A stretch of DNA of 64,000 nt from Terriglobia bacterium (lineage in GTDB: Bacteria; Acidobacteriota; Terriglobia; Terriglobales; Acidobacteriaceae). The notes below the pieces were generated by a model. That model saw only the letters and a list, made by a program, of their open reading frames with translations, did not search any database and had not been told where the DNA came from. A program made the translations under genes and the position numbers. Positions 25,596 to 33,870 of the stretch are shown here, piece by piece. The first letter of the stretch is position 1. Each line of letters starts with the position of its first letter. The stretch is taken from assembly GCA_020072815.1 (NCBI GenBank), contig JAIQGE010000008.1, positions 62,001 through 126,000 on the forward strand, given 5' to 3'.

Positions 25596-26813
25596 TTGCG
25601 GTTTTTCGCCTTTCAGAACACGGTTGATGGCGTTGGCGATTCTTCTTACCGGCAGCTCGCCGTCTGCCTTCGCCAGCACAATCTCGCCGACTTTATGCGT
25701 GCGGTAGTACCAGCGCTTGAGGATCGCCAGCTCTTCGGCAAACTGCGCGGCCGTGCGGGCGCCCGCCGGAGCCAGTTGTTCCAGGGCTTCGCGCACCCGC
25801 TGCTCAAGCGACGGGCTGTCAGGCTTGATTGCTGCTTCCGTCTCAAGTGCGGGTTCCGTGGCGGGTTCGACGGCGGGTTCCATAGCGGTTTCCATAGCGG
25901 CTTCCACGACGAAGACATGCGGGCCGGCGATTTCGCCTTTATGGAAGCGGAAGAGCGCAACCGATTTGGGTTGCGAAGCTGACTTGATTTGCGAGGGTGC
26001 GGCCGGCTGGATAATCACTGCGTCAAGTTGGTCCAGGCGGCGGCAGATCTCATCGCAAGTGGAAAGAATGCCTTTGACCTTGACGGTCTTTGAATGTTGC
26101 TGCGCGGCGGCCTCAAATTCCAGGCCGGCAGAGAGGCGGTCGCGTTCGGCTGCAAGCTCCTGCAGCAGGGAGTCGCCGCCGGAATCAAGATAAGCCTGCA
26201 CGCGCGCGACTTCCGCCATGTAAGCTTCGTCGGTGCAGCCCTCGAAGCACGGCGCCAGGCACATCTTCATCTCCGAATACACGCAGCCGGGATACTTGGG
26301 ATCAGGATTCAGATCAAAGGTGCAGCGGCGCATCTTGTAGAGGTCGAGTGAATCGTTGAGAAACTTCTCCGCCACCGCGCGCGAACGAAACGGGCCGTAG
26401 TAAAGCGACTTGCCGGTGAGCCGGCCGAGTTTGTTGGTGACGTAAGCGCGCGGGTACTCGTTTTCCAGATTGAACTTGATCAGCGGCGCAGGATGCAGCC
26501 GCAGGCGCTTCTGATAGCTCTTGGGAAATTCCTGCCGCAAAACCTTGTAGAGGAGAAGTCCCGACTCAAAGTCCGATCCGGTCAGAGCGTATTCGATCTT
26601 GGCAACGCGCTCACGCAGGTTCAGGCGCTTGGATTGCGACTCCGGCGGGGACAGCAAGCGCAGCAGACGTCGGCGAAGATTGGCTGTCTTGCTGACGTAG
26701 GGTTCAGCGGACGCGTCAGCGCCGCGCAGCAGGAAGACGGCGGGCGTGGCGGGGAACTGGGCGAAGAAATCCGGCGGGTGGGCGGGCGAGAACGAGATGG
26801 AATGGGTCAGCAA
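25536..26813 (-). CDS. UvrC N-terminal-like protein (degenerate GIY-YIG plus UvrB-binding region)
   Basis: 425 residues related to the first half of excinuclease subunit UvrC. The N-terminus keeps the outline of a GIY-YIG domain (PAVFLLRGADASAEPYVSKTANLRRRLLRLL in two stretches), with Gly-Ile-Tyr changed to Ala-Val-Phe. The UvrC-type cysteine region (RRCTFDLNPDPKYPGCVYSEMKMCLAPCFEGC) and a UvrBC-type helix (ERDRLSAGLEFEAAA) follow. It lacks the RNase H-like and HhH domains of full UvrC (about 600 residues). The start is a TTG with a weak GGTGAG ahead. The C-terminal residues (TTKDTKEHEGPG) are encoded by the inverted repeat. Confidence 0.7.
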   Translation of the reverse strand: MLTHSISFSPAHPPDFFAQFPATPAVFLLRGADASAEPYVSKTANLRRRLLRLLSPPESQSKRLNLRERVAKIEYALTGSDFESGLLLYKVLRQEFPKSYQKRLRLHPAPLIKFNLENEYPRAYVTNKLGRLTGKSLYYGPFRSRAVAEKFLNDSLDLYKMRRCTFDLNPDPKYPGCVYSEMKMCLAPCFEGCTDEAYMAEVARVQAYLDSGGDSLLQELAAERDRLSAGLEFEAAAQQHSKTVKVKGILSTCDEICRRLDQLDAVIIQPAAPSQIKSASQPKSVALFRFHKGEIAGPHVFVVEAAMETAMEPAVEPATEPALETEAAIKPDSPSLEQRVREALEQLAPAGARTAAQFAEELAILKRWYYRTHKVGEIVLAKADGELPVRRIANAINRVLKGEKPQTTKDTKEHEGPGQPSTLPL

Positions 26814-26912
26814 AAGATCTCACCACTGATTTTCACGGATGAACACTGATAAAAACAAATCTTGATTGCGGATGAGCGTCGTACTTTTCGTCAGCCGTCC
26901 TGAAGATTTTCC

Positions 26913-26971
26913 TTGACAGCGCCGTTTTGTCTATATTAAATATAGATGTCGATATTTACTCGACGAATATC
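26913..26971 (+). promoter_or_regulatory. Promoter and operator-like palindromes of the PIN-toxin module
   Basis: A consensus -35 TTGACA (26913-26918) is followed by an AT-rich -10 region inside a perfect palindrome (CTATATT-A-AATATAG, 26931-26945). Two more inverted repeats come next: GTCGA-7-TCGAC (26948-26964) and GATATT/AATATC (26951-26971). Palindromes over the start site suit autorepression by a toxin-antitoxin complex. Confidence 0.6.
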
Positions 26972-26997
26972 TTAGAAGCCTATATAGGAGTTGTGAA

Positions 26998-27690
26998 ATG
27001 AAAATCAAAGAAGTAGAGCCCGAGTTCGCCCAGAAACTGGGTAACCCGCTCAAAAACATCCTCCACGACCTCAGCTATCACCTTCCCGAACACTACCAAG
27101 TCCGTGTTTCCATGCTGGACTCAAACGGAAGGAAAAAAAAGAGCAATGCCGCAGCGAACAACTGGTCGCCTGAATCAGGGCGGATCGAAATCCGATTTGA
27201 GCCCACGCCGCAAGAAGAAGAACAGTTGAGCCCCGAGATCACTCCGGCAAACTTGGGCACAGCCCAGCCTCAACCTCACGGAGTCCCAGCGAATGCTGCC
27301 GGTACAACCAGCTACATTCACCCGGCTGAAGCTGAATTGCTGCGGGCGCTGGAACGTGCGGAATCCAGGCCGGGGTGGAACTTTGTGCCCTTGAAGAAAT
27401 TCCGAGATGAGATCCTGCCGCAAGAACCGCGGGAACTCTGCCCTTCGCTCCGCACGGATGTAGAGCAGCGCCACATGCTTGAATCTGCCATCGAAAAAAG
27501 ACTAATCCTGACCGGGAAAGTGCCTAATCCAAGGTCTCCACAATTCCCCGTGACCATAATTCGCTTGAACAGGTTGATGCCCGAAGTCAAAGCAGCCCTG
27601 GGACAGAGGGACAATCCGGACTTAGATTTTCGTCCAATCGATATTGGGGGCGAACCGCTATCGACGACAATTCTGCGTGAGAGGCGCTAA
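26998..27690 (+). CDS. Unknown 230-residue partner of a PIN-domain toxin (candidate antitoxin)
   Basis: Family not recognised. It is soluble and charged, with a Lys/Arg patch near residue 45 (GRKKKSN), a Pro/Gln-rich linker (about 75-105) and a helical C-terminal domain (about 108-210). That domain reads LLRALERAESRPGWNFVPLKKF, then ESAIEKRLILTGKVPNP and FPVTIIRLNRLM, which looks like a winged-helix layout. It is much longer than VapB antitoxins (about 70-90). AGGAG lies 8 bases before the start. It is three bases upstream of the PIN gene and shares its promoter and operator-like palindromes. Antitoxin/repressor is inferred from context only. Confidence 0.6.
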   Translation: MKIKEVEPEFAQKLGNPLKNILHDLSYHLPEHYQVRVSMLDSNGRKKKSNAAANNWSPESGRIEIRFEPTPQEEEQLSPEITPANLGTAQPQPHGVPANAAGTTSYIHPAEAELLRALERAESRPGWNFVPLKKFRDEILPQEPRELCPSLRTDVEQRHMLESAIEKRLILTGKVPNPRSPQFPVTIIRLNRLMPEVKAALGQRDNPDLDFRPIDIGGEPLSTTILRERR

Positions 27691-27693
27691 GCA

Positions 27694-28149
27694 TTGGCAC
27701 TCTACTACCTAGAGACCAGCGCTTTGGTCAAACTGTATGTCCGCGAGGCCGGCACCGACCGGGTGCTGGCTCTCGCAGACAGGTCAAGTGAAAACAGGCT
27801 CGCGACCCTAGCACTGTCCAGAATCGAATTCCGTTCAGCCGTGCGCAGACGGGAAAAGAATGGAGAAATTCCCGCCCATATCGCAAGTCATTTACTGGAC
27901 GCCTTTGACCGCCATTTACAAGGCAGGTTTGTAACTCAGATGGTCACCGACTTTGTGCTGGATATTGCGTGTAAGCTCGTCGATCGTTACGCGCTGCGCG
28001 CCTACGATGCGGTTCAACTGGCTGGATACACGGCATTGAAGAGTTCAGCGGGAGCTGACGTGCCGGTCTTTGTTTGCTCCGACCAGACACTCCTCACGGC
28101 GGCAAAGCAGGAGGGTATTCCGACCCTAGACCCCTGCGCCAACCCGTGA
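27694..28149 (+). CDS. PIN-domain ribonuclease, VapC-like toxin
   Basis: 151 residues covering a complete PIN domain. Acidic active-site positions are readable: Glu7 in YLETSALVKLY (Asp in most VapCs), Glu45 in SRIEFRSA, Asp106 in RAYDAVQLA and Asp131 in CSDQTLLTAA. VapC-type enzymes cut tRNA or rRNA and arrest growth until bound by an antitoxin. The start is a TTG three bases after the preceding stop; no methionine codon would keep the first motif intact. Glu for Asp at the first position is a conservative change. Confidence 0.85.
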   Translation: MALYYLETSALVKLYVREAGTDRVLALADRSSENRLATLALSRIEFRSAVRRREKNGEIPAHIASHLLDAFDRHLQGRFVTQMVTDFVLDIACKLVDRYALRAYDAVQLAGYTALKSSAGADVPVFVCSDQTLLTAAKQEGIPTLDPCANP

Positions 28150-28178
28150 GGAGAACAGGCCTGGAAATCCTCTTGTGA

Positions 28179-28979
28179 TTACCGGAAACCGGCGCTCTGC
28201 ACTTTTTGCCGGAAGTCGGCGCCATCGAGCTGGACCACGCGGCACATCTCCAGCAGGCGGGAGCGCATGCGCTCGGTGATGCGGTCGCCCAGAGTTTCAT
28301 TACGGGCCGCGTGACGCGCAGCTTCCGTGGCGGAAAGGCCGCGCGCGCTCTGCATCTCGCCCGGAGGCAAGTTGGGAAAGTTGGTGGTGATGATCGTCGT
28401 CTTTTTCTCGTTGTAGCGGCTGTTGAGGACGTGGCTCACGGTGTCCCAGACCCACTCGGTGGGCTTGACCGCGCCGAGCTCGTCCAGCACCAGGACTTCG
28501 GCGTCAAAGATGGGGCGCAGAATTTCCAACTCGGTGGTCTGGACGCTGGGGTTGTAGGAATTCTGGATCTCCTTCAGCAGCTCACGATAGTCGCAGAACC
28601 GGCACGGCACGCCTTTGCCGCGAATCAACTCCTGCAGGATGCCGACGGCCAGATGCGTCTTGCCGGTGCCAATCGTCCCGATGAACAGCAGCCCGGTCTT
28701 CTCCACCGGATACTCTTCGACGAAACGCCCGGCAGCGAGGCGTGCCTTGGCCAGCGAAGAGTGGGCGCCGGGAAAATCAGTGTCAAACTCCGCCAGCGTG
28801 CAGTGCTCGTAACGAGCGGGGATGCGGGCCGCTTTCAGCAGGCGCGCGGCGCGGGCGTCAATGCGGCAGTCGCAGCGCGTGACCCGGCTCGCTCTGCCGG
28901 GAACTTCCACGGACTTCCAGCCGGTGCCTCCGCAAAATGGGCACTCCGGCGTGGTTTGCGGGTTGGGGACGGACGCCAT
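28179..28979 (-). CDS. DnaC/DnaI-like AAA+ ATPase with N-terminal zinc knuckle
   Basis: 266 residues. Cys13, Cys16, Cys36 and Cys38 (CPFC...CDC) form a likely zinc site. The P-loop is GTIGTGKT (residues 101-108), Walker B is VLVLDELGA, and a sensor-1 type ITTNFPNL and an arginine-finger region (DRITERMRSRLLEMC) follow. This is the layout of replicative helicase loaders and of IstB-like ATPases. No transposase is adjacent, so a chromosomal helicase-loading role is the better reading. It is convergent with the PIN gene, with 29 bases between. Confidence 0.85.
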   Translation of the reverse strand: MASVPNPQTTPECPFCGGTGWKSVEVPGRASRVTRCDCRIDARAARLLKAARIPARYEHCTLAEFDTDFPGAHSSLAKARLAAGRFVEEYPVEKTGLLFIGTIGTGKTHLAVGILQELIRGKGVPCRFCDYRELLKEIQNSYNPSVQTTELEILRPIFDAEVLVLDELGAVKPTEWVWDTVSHVLNSRYNEKKTTIITTNFPNLPPGEMQSARGLSATEAARHAARNETLGDRITERMRSRLLEMCRVVQLDGADFRQKVQSAGFR

Positions 28980-29528
28980 TGAGGTCTGTTAAGAAAATAG
29001 CATTAATCGGTTGCCCGGCGCAGCGGATTTCACCGCGGAGAATCCGGTTGTGCACAGGAAGTTCACAGCGCGTGCACCGTTTTTTGTGTCGCTGCGCTCC
29101 AAACCGCCGGGCAACATCGTGTGCAAGGAGCCTTTTTCAGCACCTGTTGCACAGGGCTCAGCAGCCACTGCGGGCTTCGCACCTCTTTGGAGTTTTCAGG
29201 GGCTGAAGCCCGATTTACTAAACGCACTTACGGGACGGCTGAAGCCATCCCCTGATACCTGCGGGAGCTGAAGCCAGTGTCGCCCCTCCGGGGCTTACTT
29301 CTTATTGTGGACGCCTACCCACCGCTGCGCGGTGGGCTAACCTCTGATCGCGCCTGCGGCGCTCGGATTTTTGTGTCAAATTACTTCTCGGCAGACTTTC
29401 GGCAACGAATCGTTTGGCCGCCTGACTTTCGATCAACACAGATCGTCGAGGTCGCTACCGAATTTACTCGCCAAACCTCGACAAAAGCAGATTCGTTCGA
29501 GTAGCGGCCGAGGTCTTTCCACAGAATT
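28980..29528. other. 549-base gene-free gap with a REP-like hairpin cluster
   Basis: No credible gene. From 29200 to 29362 there is a run of small palindromes: GGGCTGAAGCCC (29200-29211); GGGACGGCT-GA-AGCCATCCC (29232-29251); GCCCC-TCC-GGGGC (29282-29294); CCCACCGC-TGC-GCGGTGGG (29318-29336); GCGCC-TGC-GGCGC (29350-29362). The motif GCTGAAGCC occurs three times. The pattern is that of REP/BIME-type elements. Before 29190 and after 29370 nothing is recognised. Confidence 0.6.
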
Positions 29529-31868
29529 TCACTTCGCAAAAATATCAAACACGTAGTCGTGCGCGGCCAGCGCTGCCTGGCTCAACGTGCCGGCCTGGAC
29601 GCGCTTCACCGCTTCTTCACGCGAGAGATCAAAGATGGCCTCCAGCAATTGCGCGCTTTCTTTCTTGGCGGTCTGGCCCACAACGAACAGCACGCGGGCG
29701 CTGTGCTGGATGTAGCGCGAAGAAAGCAGCTGTTTGTGGAGCAGCTCCATGATCAGGTCGGCCTTGCTGCGGTCAAAACGGCCGGGATCACCGCGGCGGT
29801 CCTGCTCAGCGAAGAAGGCCTGCGTCCACTCGTTGTGATAGGTCCACAGCTTGTCGAACAGCTCGCGGGTGAAGCGGGTCCCGGCCTTGACCTGGTCGGC
29901 GTTGGCGGCGGGCTCCACGCCGTCTTCCGTGAGGGCCGGGCGCTTGAGGTAGCCGTCTTTAGTGATGGCCGCCTGATGATGGAGCAGCGTCCACAGCCAG
30001 GAGACGTCAATGCGGTAGGTGGCCAGGTCATTCATGAAGCGCAGTTTGAGTTCGTAGTCGTCAATGGCGGCGGCGAAGTTGCCGTTGAGGATCTGAAAGC
30101 CGTAGTTTGCGGCCATGTAGAAGGCGTGCTGAATGCGTTCGATGGTGATCTCGCCCTTGGGAACGCCGTAGATCAAATCCCAAAGTTCTTGAGAAAAAAG
30201 TTTCTCCGGCGTGTCCAACGATTCCCGGGTAATGATCTGCGGAGTGATCTTGCCGTGTGTATCCAACAGGCCTCGTGACTCCAGCACGTGGCGCTCCGCT
30301 TCGCTGATGCCGCTGGTGACCGTGGGGACAGGCTGGTCTTTCACCGGCTCGGTCTTCGTCCGGGCATCCAGAATTGCCTGGAGCCGCTCCACGGGCGCTT
30401 GCAGAGGCGTGTTGCCGGCAGCGACGTACGCCGGTTCGGGACTGGCCACCCAGCTTTGCCGGTAGGCATCGTACAGGCGTCCCTTAATCTGCTTGGCCAG
30501 AATCTCTTCGAGCGTCGGTTGCTGGCCTTCTTCCAGGGGTTCGTCGGGCACAAACATCAGGCCGAGCAAACGTTCACGCAGCTTATCCACCACCATGGCG
30601 CGCAACGCGAGCGGGTTGTAGCGCGAACGGCCGTAGGGGTCGCCGAGCTGGTAGATCATCACCGCAGCCATGCCGCCGATAGGAGCGCCATTCTCAAGCT
30701 CGCCGTTTTTCATGCCGGCCATCAGCATCATCAGCGCGTTGTAGCGCTGGTAGGCAATCATGTTGGGCGCAGCCATGTTGATGCTTTGCGGGTCGGGATA
30801 GACGCCTTGCGGATCGTCCTTCCACATCTCCATCAGACTGCCGAGATAATCCCAGCGGCCTACGTTGGTCCCCAGCAGGCGCCGGCGGAGGACCCAGGCG
30901 ATGGCGGGCAGAGTGCGTCCGGCGTTGCCTTCTTCGTACAGGACTTTGATCTTGAAGGTGCCGGCGGGCACGCCGATCATGCCTTCGAGGCGCGCCAAAA
31001 GCTTTTCTTGAATGAGCGCTTCCTCGGGCGTTTGGATTTTGGGAATGTAGAAGTACACGCCGGTACCGGACTTGGTGAGCGAATCGTAATTGTTGAAGAT
31101 CCACAGGACCGTGACTACGACCAGAGCCGGCGCGGGCTGGCCATCCACGGTGACGTGGTCATAGTTGATGTGGATGCCGGGCGGGCGGCCGAAGCGCGTG
31201 GGCCACTTGGCCGGAGGAATGGTGATCCGGTACTCGCGCTTCTTGCCCTTCTTGGAAACTTCATACGCCCGTCCGTTCCACTGGCCGGCAAAGATCTCTT
31301 TCGCGTTCTGCAAGGCGGCAAAAATTCCCACCGGCTGGTTGGCGGGCGTACCATCCGGCTGAAAGTGCGGCGGCGAGGCATCTTCGAAATCCGGCATGTT
31401 CATGGGCGCGGGACTGTTCAATGCGTTGAAGGCCATATCCAACGGATGCCAAGGCCCGGTGAGTTCGAGGCCGGGATTGCGCGTGGGATGCGCGTCGGCG
31501 GGGATGGGGACTTCGTCATTCAGGCGCCAGCGCCACTGGCTCTCGCGGCCTAGGAAGTTATCAATCATGCCCTGGACGATCTGGCGCCAGGTCCAGGACT
31601 GGCCGCTGATGGGGTCTACGTATTTCGCGTCCCACTTGGGCCAGCCGTATTTTTCGCGCACAGGGGCCGGCGACTGCAGCATCTCGCGGCGCGCACTCAG
31701 GGCAGCGGTGATGGACGGACGCAGCTCACGCGTCAGCGCGATGATGGTCTCTTCTACGTTGACGTCACGGCCGTTGACCTTCTTGGCCCCGAACAAATCA
31801 GGAAACTTCTGGAGAATGTCGTTACGGAAGATAGACACTGAGCGGCTCCTCGGCTGGCTTTGGCTCAC
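29529..31868 (-). CDS. Large malate synthase-like enzyme
   Basis: 779 residues that follow the malate synthase fold from end to end: TGPWHPLDMAFNALNSPAP then MPDFEDASPP; RPPGIHI (catalytic Arg); GTGVYFYIPKIQTPEEA; VLYEEGNAG (metal Glu); TNVGRWDYLGS (metal Asp); IGGMAAVMI; and NDLATYRIDVSWLWTLLHH (equivalent to the catalytic-base Asp region). The usual reaction is glyoxylate plus acetyl-CoA to malate. The protein is about 250 residues longer than isoform A, with extra segments near 125-200 and 455-560, so substrate use could differ. No isocitrate lyase is in the window. Confidence 0.7.
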   Translation of the reverse strand: MSQSQPRSRSVSIFRNDILQKFPDLFGAKKVNGRDVNVEETIIALTRELRPSITAALSARREMLQSPAPVREKYGWPKWDAKYVDPISGQSWTWRQIVQGMIDNFLGRESQWRWRLNDEVPIPADAHPTRNPGLELTGPWHPLDMAFNALNSPAPMNMPDFEDASPPHFQPDGTPANQPVGIFAALQNAKEIFAGQWNGRAYEVSKKGKKREYRITIPPAKWPTRFGRPPGIHINYDHVTVDGQPAPALVVVTVLWIFNNYDSLTKSGTGVYFYIPKIQTPEEALIQEKLLARLEGMIGVPAGTFKIKVLYEEGNAGRTLPAIAWVLRRRLLGTNVGRWDYLGSLMEMWKDDPQGVYPDPQSINMAAPNMIAYQRYNALMMLMAGMKNGELENGAPIGGMAAVMIYQLGDPYGRSRYNPLALRAMVVDKLRERLLGLMFVPDEPLEEGQQPTLEEILAKQIKGRLYDAYRQSWVASPEPAYVAAGNTPLQAPVERLQAILDARTKTEPVKDQPVPTVTSGISEAERHVLESRGLLDTHGKITPQIITRESLDTPEKLFSQELWDLIYGVPKGEITIERIQHAFYMAANYGFQILNGNFAAAIDDYELKLRFMNDLATYRIDVSWLWTLLHHQAAITKDGYLKRPALTEDGVEPAANADQVKAGTRFTRELFDKLWTYHNEWTQAFFAEQDRRGDPGRFDRSKADLIMELLHKQLLSSRYIQHSARVLFVVGQTAKKESAQLLEAIFDLSREEAVKRVQAGTLSQAALAAHDYVFDIFAK

Positions 31869-31987
31869 GACTTAAATCATTGATTCTAATCTAACGGCAG
31901 CCAGCGTAAAACGATTACCATGATGGGGCCTTTATTAATTTCGCTCGCACCGGCTAGAGGCGGCAAGCCCCAGAAGAGAGTTTTGCG

Positions 31988-32467
31988 ATGAATGACGGAG
32001 CGGTCGAATACGTGGTGGCCCCGGAAGTTCGGTACGGCGCATCCAGCAGGCTGGCTCTGTGGACGCTGGTTTTTGCCGTGTTGATGCTGGCGTTCATGGC
32101 CACCTTCACCGCGATAGACTGGTTCATCTTCCACAAAGTCCGGGTCGTTGAGAACCTGATCAAATGTCTTTTCCTCAGCGCCGTGATGACAGCAATCTGG
32201 TTTCGTAAGTCTGTACTCATAGTTGGCGGCAATTTCATTGAAGGCAGTTATTCAGTCTTTCGCTCGGAGCGAATCCGGCAGGATGAAGTCACACAGGTGA
32301 AGGAAATTCCGCGCCGGTTTCTGGTGACCGGAGCTGGGCTGTTGGTCTTTGGCAAGCCGCTTTCCTTGCGGCGCCTGCGGGTGGTCCTGGTGCCGGCCAG
32401 CGTCGCCAACTATGAACAGATCAAGGCCCGGCTGATGCAGTGGCCCAACGTGAATCCGGCGCAGTGA
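31988..32467 (+). CDS. Small membrane protein with PH-like cytoplasmic domain
   Basis: 159 residues: two transmembrane helices (about 21-47 and 59-72) and a soluble C-terminal domain of strands (VLIVGGNFIEGSYSVFRSERIRQDEVTQVKEI, in two parts). The pattern resembles bacterial PH-like (bPH2) domains that follow paired membrane helices. A purine-rich AGAAGAGAG precedes the ATG. It is divergent from the malate synthase-like gene and convergent with a lipoprotein gene; no functional link is apparent. Confidence 0.6.
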   Translation: MNDGAVEYVVAPEVRYGASSRLALWTLVFAVLMLAFMATFTAIDWFIFHKVRVVENLIKCLFLSAVMTAIWFRKSVLIVGGNFIEGSYSVFRSERIRQDEVTQVKEIPRRFLVTGAGLLVFGKPLSLRRLRVVLVPASVANYEQIKARLMQWPNVNPAQ

Positions 32468-32488
32468 CCTTCCCGTGGCCGCCGGCGG

Positions 32489-33289
32489 TTACTGCTTGTT
32501 GAAGGTAAACCCGCCGTGGGCGCCGGCACATGGGCCCGTGCCGGAGACGGTGAAACCGCCGCTGAACATCACGGCAGAACCGTCATTGGTTGTTCCCTGG
32601 AAGTCGAGGGTGTCACCGGTGTTGGTGAGCAGGGTCACGCCCGCCGCTTCGCCGCTCTGGTTAGCCGCTTGGACGGTTGCTGAAGTAAATCCACCACAGC
32701 CCGCGGTATTCGTAAAAGCTGAGGTCAGGGTGAGAGGAATGTTGCTGTTGGCCTGAGGCAAGCCCGGAGCGCCAAAAGTGAGAGTCGCGGCGACGGGGGC
32801 GCCGCCGGCGAAAAACGAGCCGGTGAAAGTCCCGCTCAGCAGGTTAAACATGGTGATGCGGCCGTGGTCGCCGTTCAAGCATCCGCCGGTGATGGTGTAG
32901 CTGGCGTTGCTCAGGGCGCCGTTGGAGCCCGCGACGGCGGTAATGGAAATCACTTGCCCGGCAATTGGCGTGCCGGTGATGGTCCAGCCACCACTGGAAT
33001 CCCGCGTACCGGTAAAGGTGGCGCTGGAGCCGACAGGGATGCAGCTGGAGATCCGCGTGTCCGTAGAAGCGCCCAGGGTGGCCGTCATGTGCCCGGCAGG
33101 ATCGGTTTGAATGCCGCCGGCCAGGTAGAGAACATTGGTCAGTGCGATGGCCGAGGTCCCGAAGAGGTCAACCATAGCATTCAATGGGGGAGGAGCATTA
33201 ATGATTTGCGGGGGTTGGCTGCTACCACCGCAGGACACCAAAGAAAAGAGAGTAAGAAGACAGAAGCAGAACAGCGCAGATTTCTTCAT
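32489..33289 (-). CDS. Acidobacterial-type secreted lipoprotein
   Basis: 266 residues with lipoprotein signal peptide (MKKSALFCFCLLTLFSLVSC, lipobox LVSC) followed by GGSS. The mature part is all beta, low in charge, and rich in Gly, Thr and Ser, with internal strand repeats (GSSATFTGTRDSSGGWTITG; SGTFTGSFFAGGAPV). Several Cys may form disulfides (CIPVG, GGCLNGD, NTAGCGG, GPCAG). The function is unknown and no enzyme motif is visible. Confidence 0.7.
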   Translation of the reverse strand: MKKSALFCFCLLTLFSLVSCGGSSQPPQIINAPPPLNAMVDLFGTSAIALTNVLYLAGGIQTDPAGHMTATLGASTDTRISSCIPVGSSATFTGTRDSSGGWTITGTPIAGQVISITAVAGSNGALSNASYTITGGCLNGDHGRITMFNLLSGTFTGSFFAGGAPVAATLTFGAPGLPQANSNIPLTLTSAFTNTAGCGGFTSATVQAANQSGEAAGVTLLTNTGDTLDFQGTTNDGSAVMFSGGFTVSGTGPCAGAHGGFTFNKQ

Positions 33290-33600
33290 TGCGGCTTCCT
33301 TTTTTGTGCGGCTTCACGATTAGTTTAGAAGCACTCAATCAGCATGTCAATCTAGGTTCGGCCCTTAAAAAGTATGGGAAAGTATGCTCTGTTGCTTATT
33401 TGTGTAACAGGGTGAGCTAAAGCCTGGATAGAGCGTCCACATTCTCTGCTTCGGCATGTTTTGCGGCGGGCGCTTTCGCGTGCGAAACAGGGGTCTGAAT
33501 CCTTTTGCCCGGGGACGAATCCAAGAATGCAGGGTGAGAGTAGCCAAATTCCCTCAAATTCGCTAAAATAAAGCTCTTACAAACGAAAGGTCCAGAGGCC
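33290..33600. other. Gap upstream of rpmE with a possible promoter
   Basis: A 311-base gap. TAAAAT at 33564-33569 is a reasonable -10 for rpmE, with TAGCCA 17 bases further up as a weak -35. It leaves a leader of about 25 bases. Nothing else is recognised. Confidence 0.4.
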
Positions 33601-33819
33601 ATGAAGGAAGCGATTCATCCCGCTTACAAAGAAGTCCACGTGCATTGCGCATGCGGCAACACGTTTAACACCCGCTCCACGCACAAAGGCGACATTAGCC
33701 TGGAAATCTGCTCCAACTGCCATCCGTTCTTTACCGGCAAGCAGAAGCTGCTGGACACCGCCGGACGCATCGAGCGCTTCCGCCGCAAATACGAAAAAGC
33801 CGGAGCACCCAAGAAATAA
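33601..33819 (+). CDS. rpmE: 50S ribosomal protein L31 (zinc-binding type)
   Basis: 72 residues, standard for bacterial L31, which bridges the subunits at the central protuberance. MKEAIHPAY begins the protein and four zinc-ligand cysteines are intact (Cys16, Cys18, Cys37, Cys40), so this is the C+ form and not the zinc-free replacement. [20 protein letters not shown] is the family signature. AGAGG precedes the ATG and a clean terminator follows the stop. Confidence 0.96.
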   Translation: MKEAIHPAYKEVHVHCACGNTFNTRSTHKGDISLEICSNCHPFFTGKQKLLDTAGRIERFRRKYEKAGAPKK

Positions 33820-33839
33820 GTGCGCCAAAGTTCTTATGG

Positions 33840-33863
33840 GCCTCCGCTGTGGCGGAGGCTTTT
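33840..33863 (+). terminator. Rho-independent terminator after rpmE
   Basis: A perfect 8-base stem (GCCTCCGC with GCGGAGGC), loop TGTG, then TTTT. It lies 20 bases after the rpmE stop and only 8 bases before the next start codon. Confidence 0.9.
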
Positions 33864-33870
33864 ACATTAG

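Noticed and set aside
30288-31553. 421-residue open frame on the plus strand opposite the malate synthase-like gene
   Set aside because: His/Gly/Arg/Val-rich shadow of the real gene; no ribosome-binding site, domain or start signal, while the minus strand has clear family motifs.
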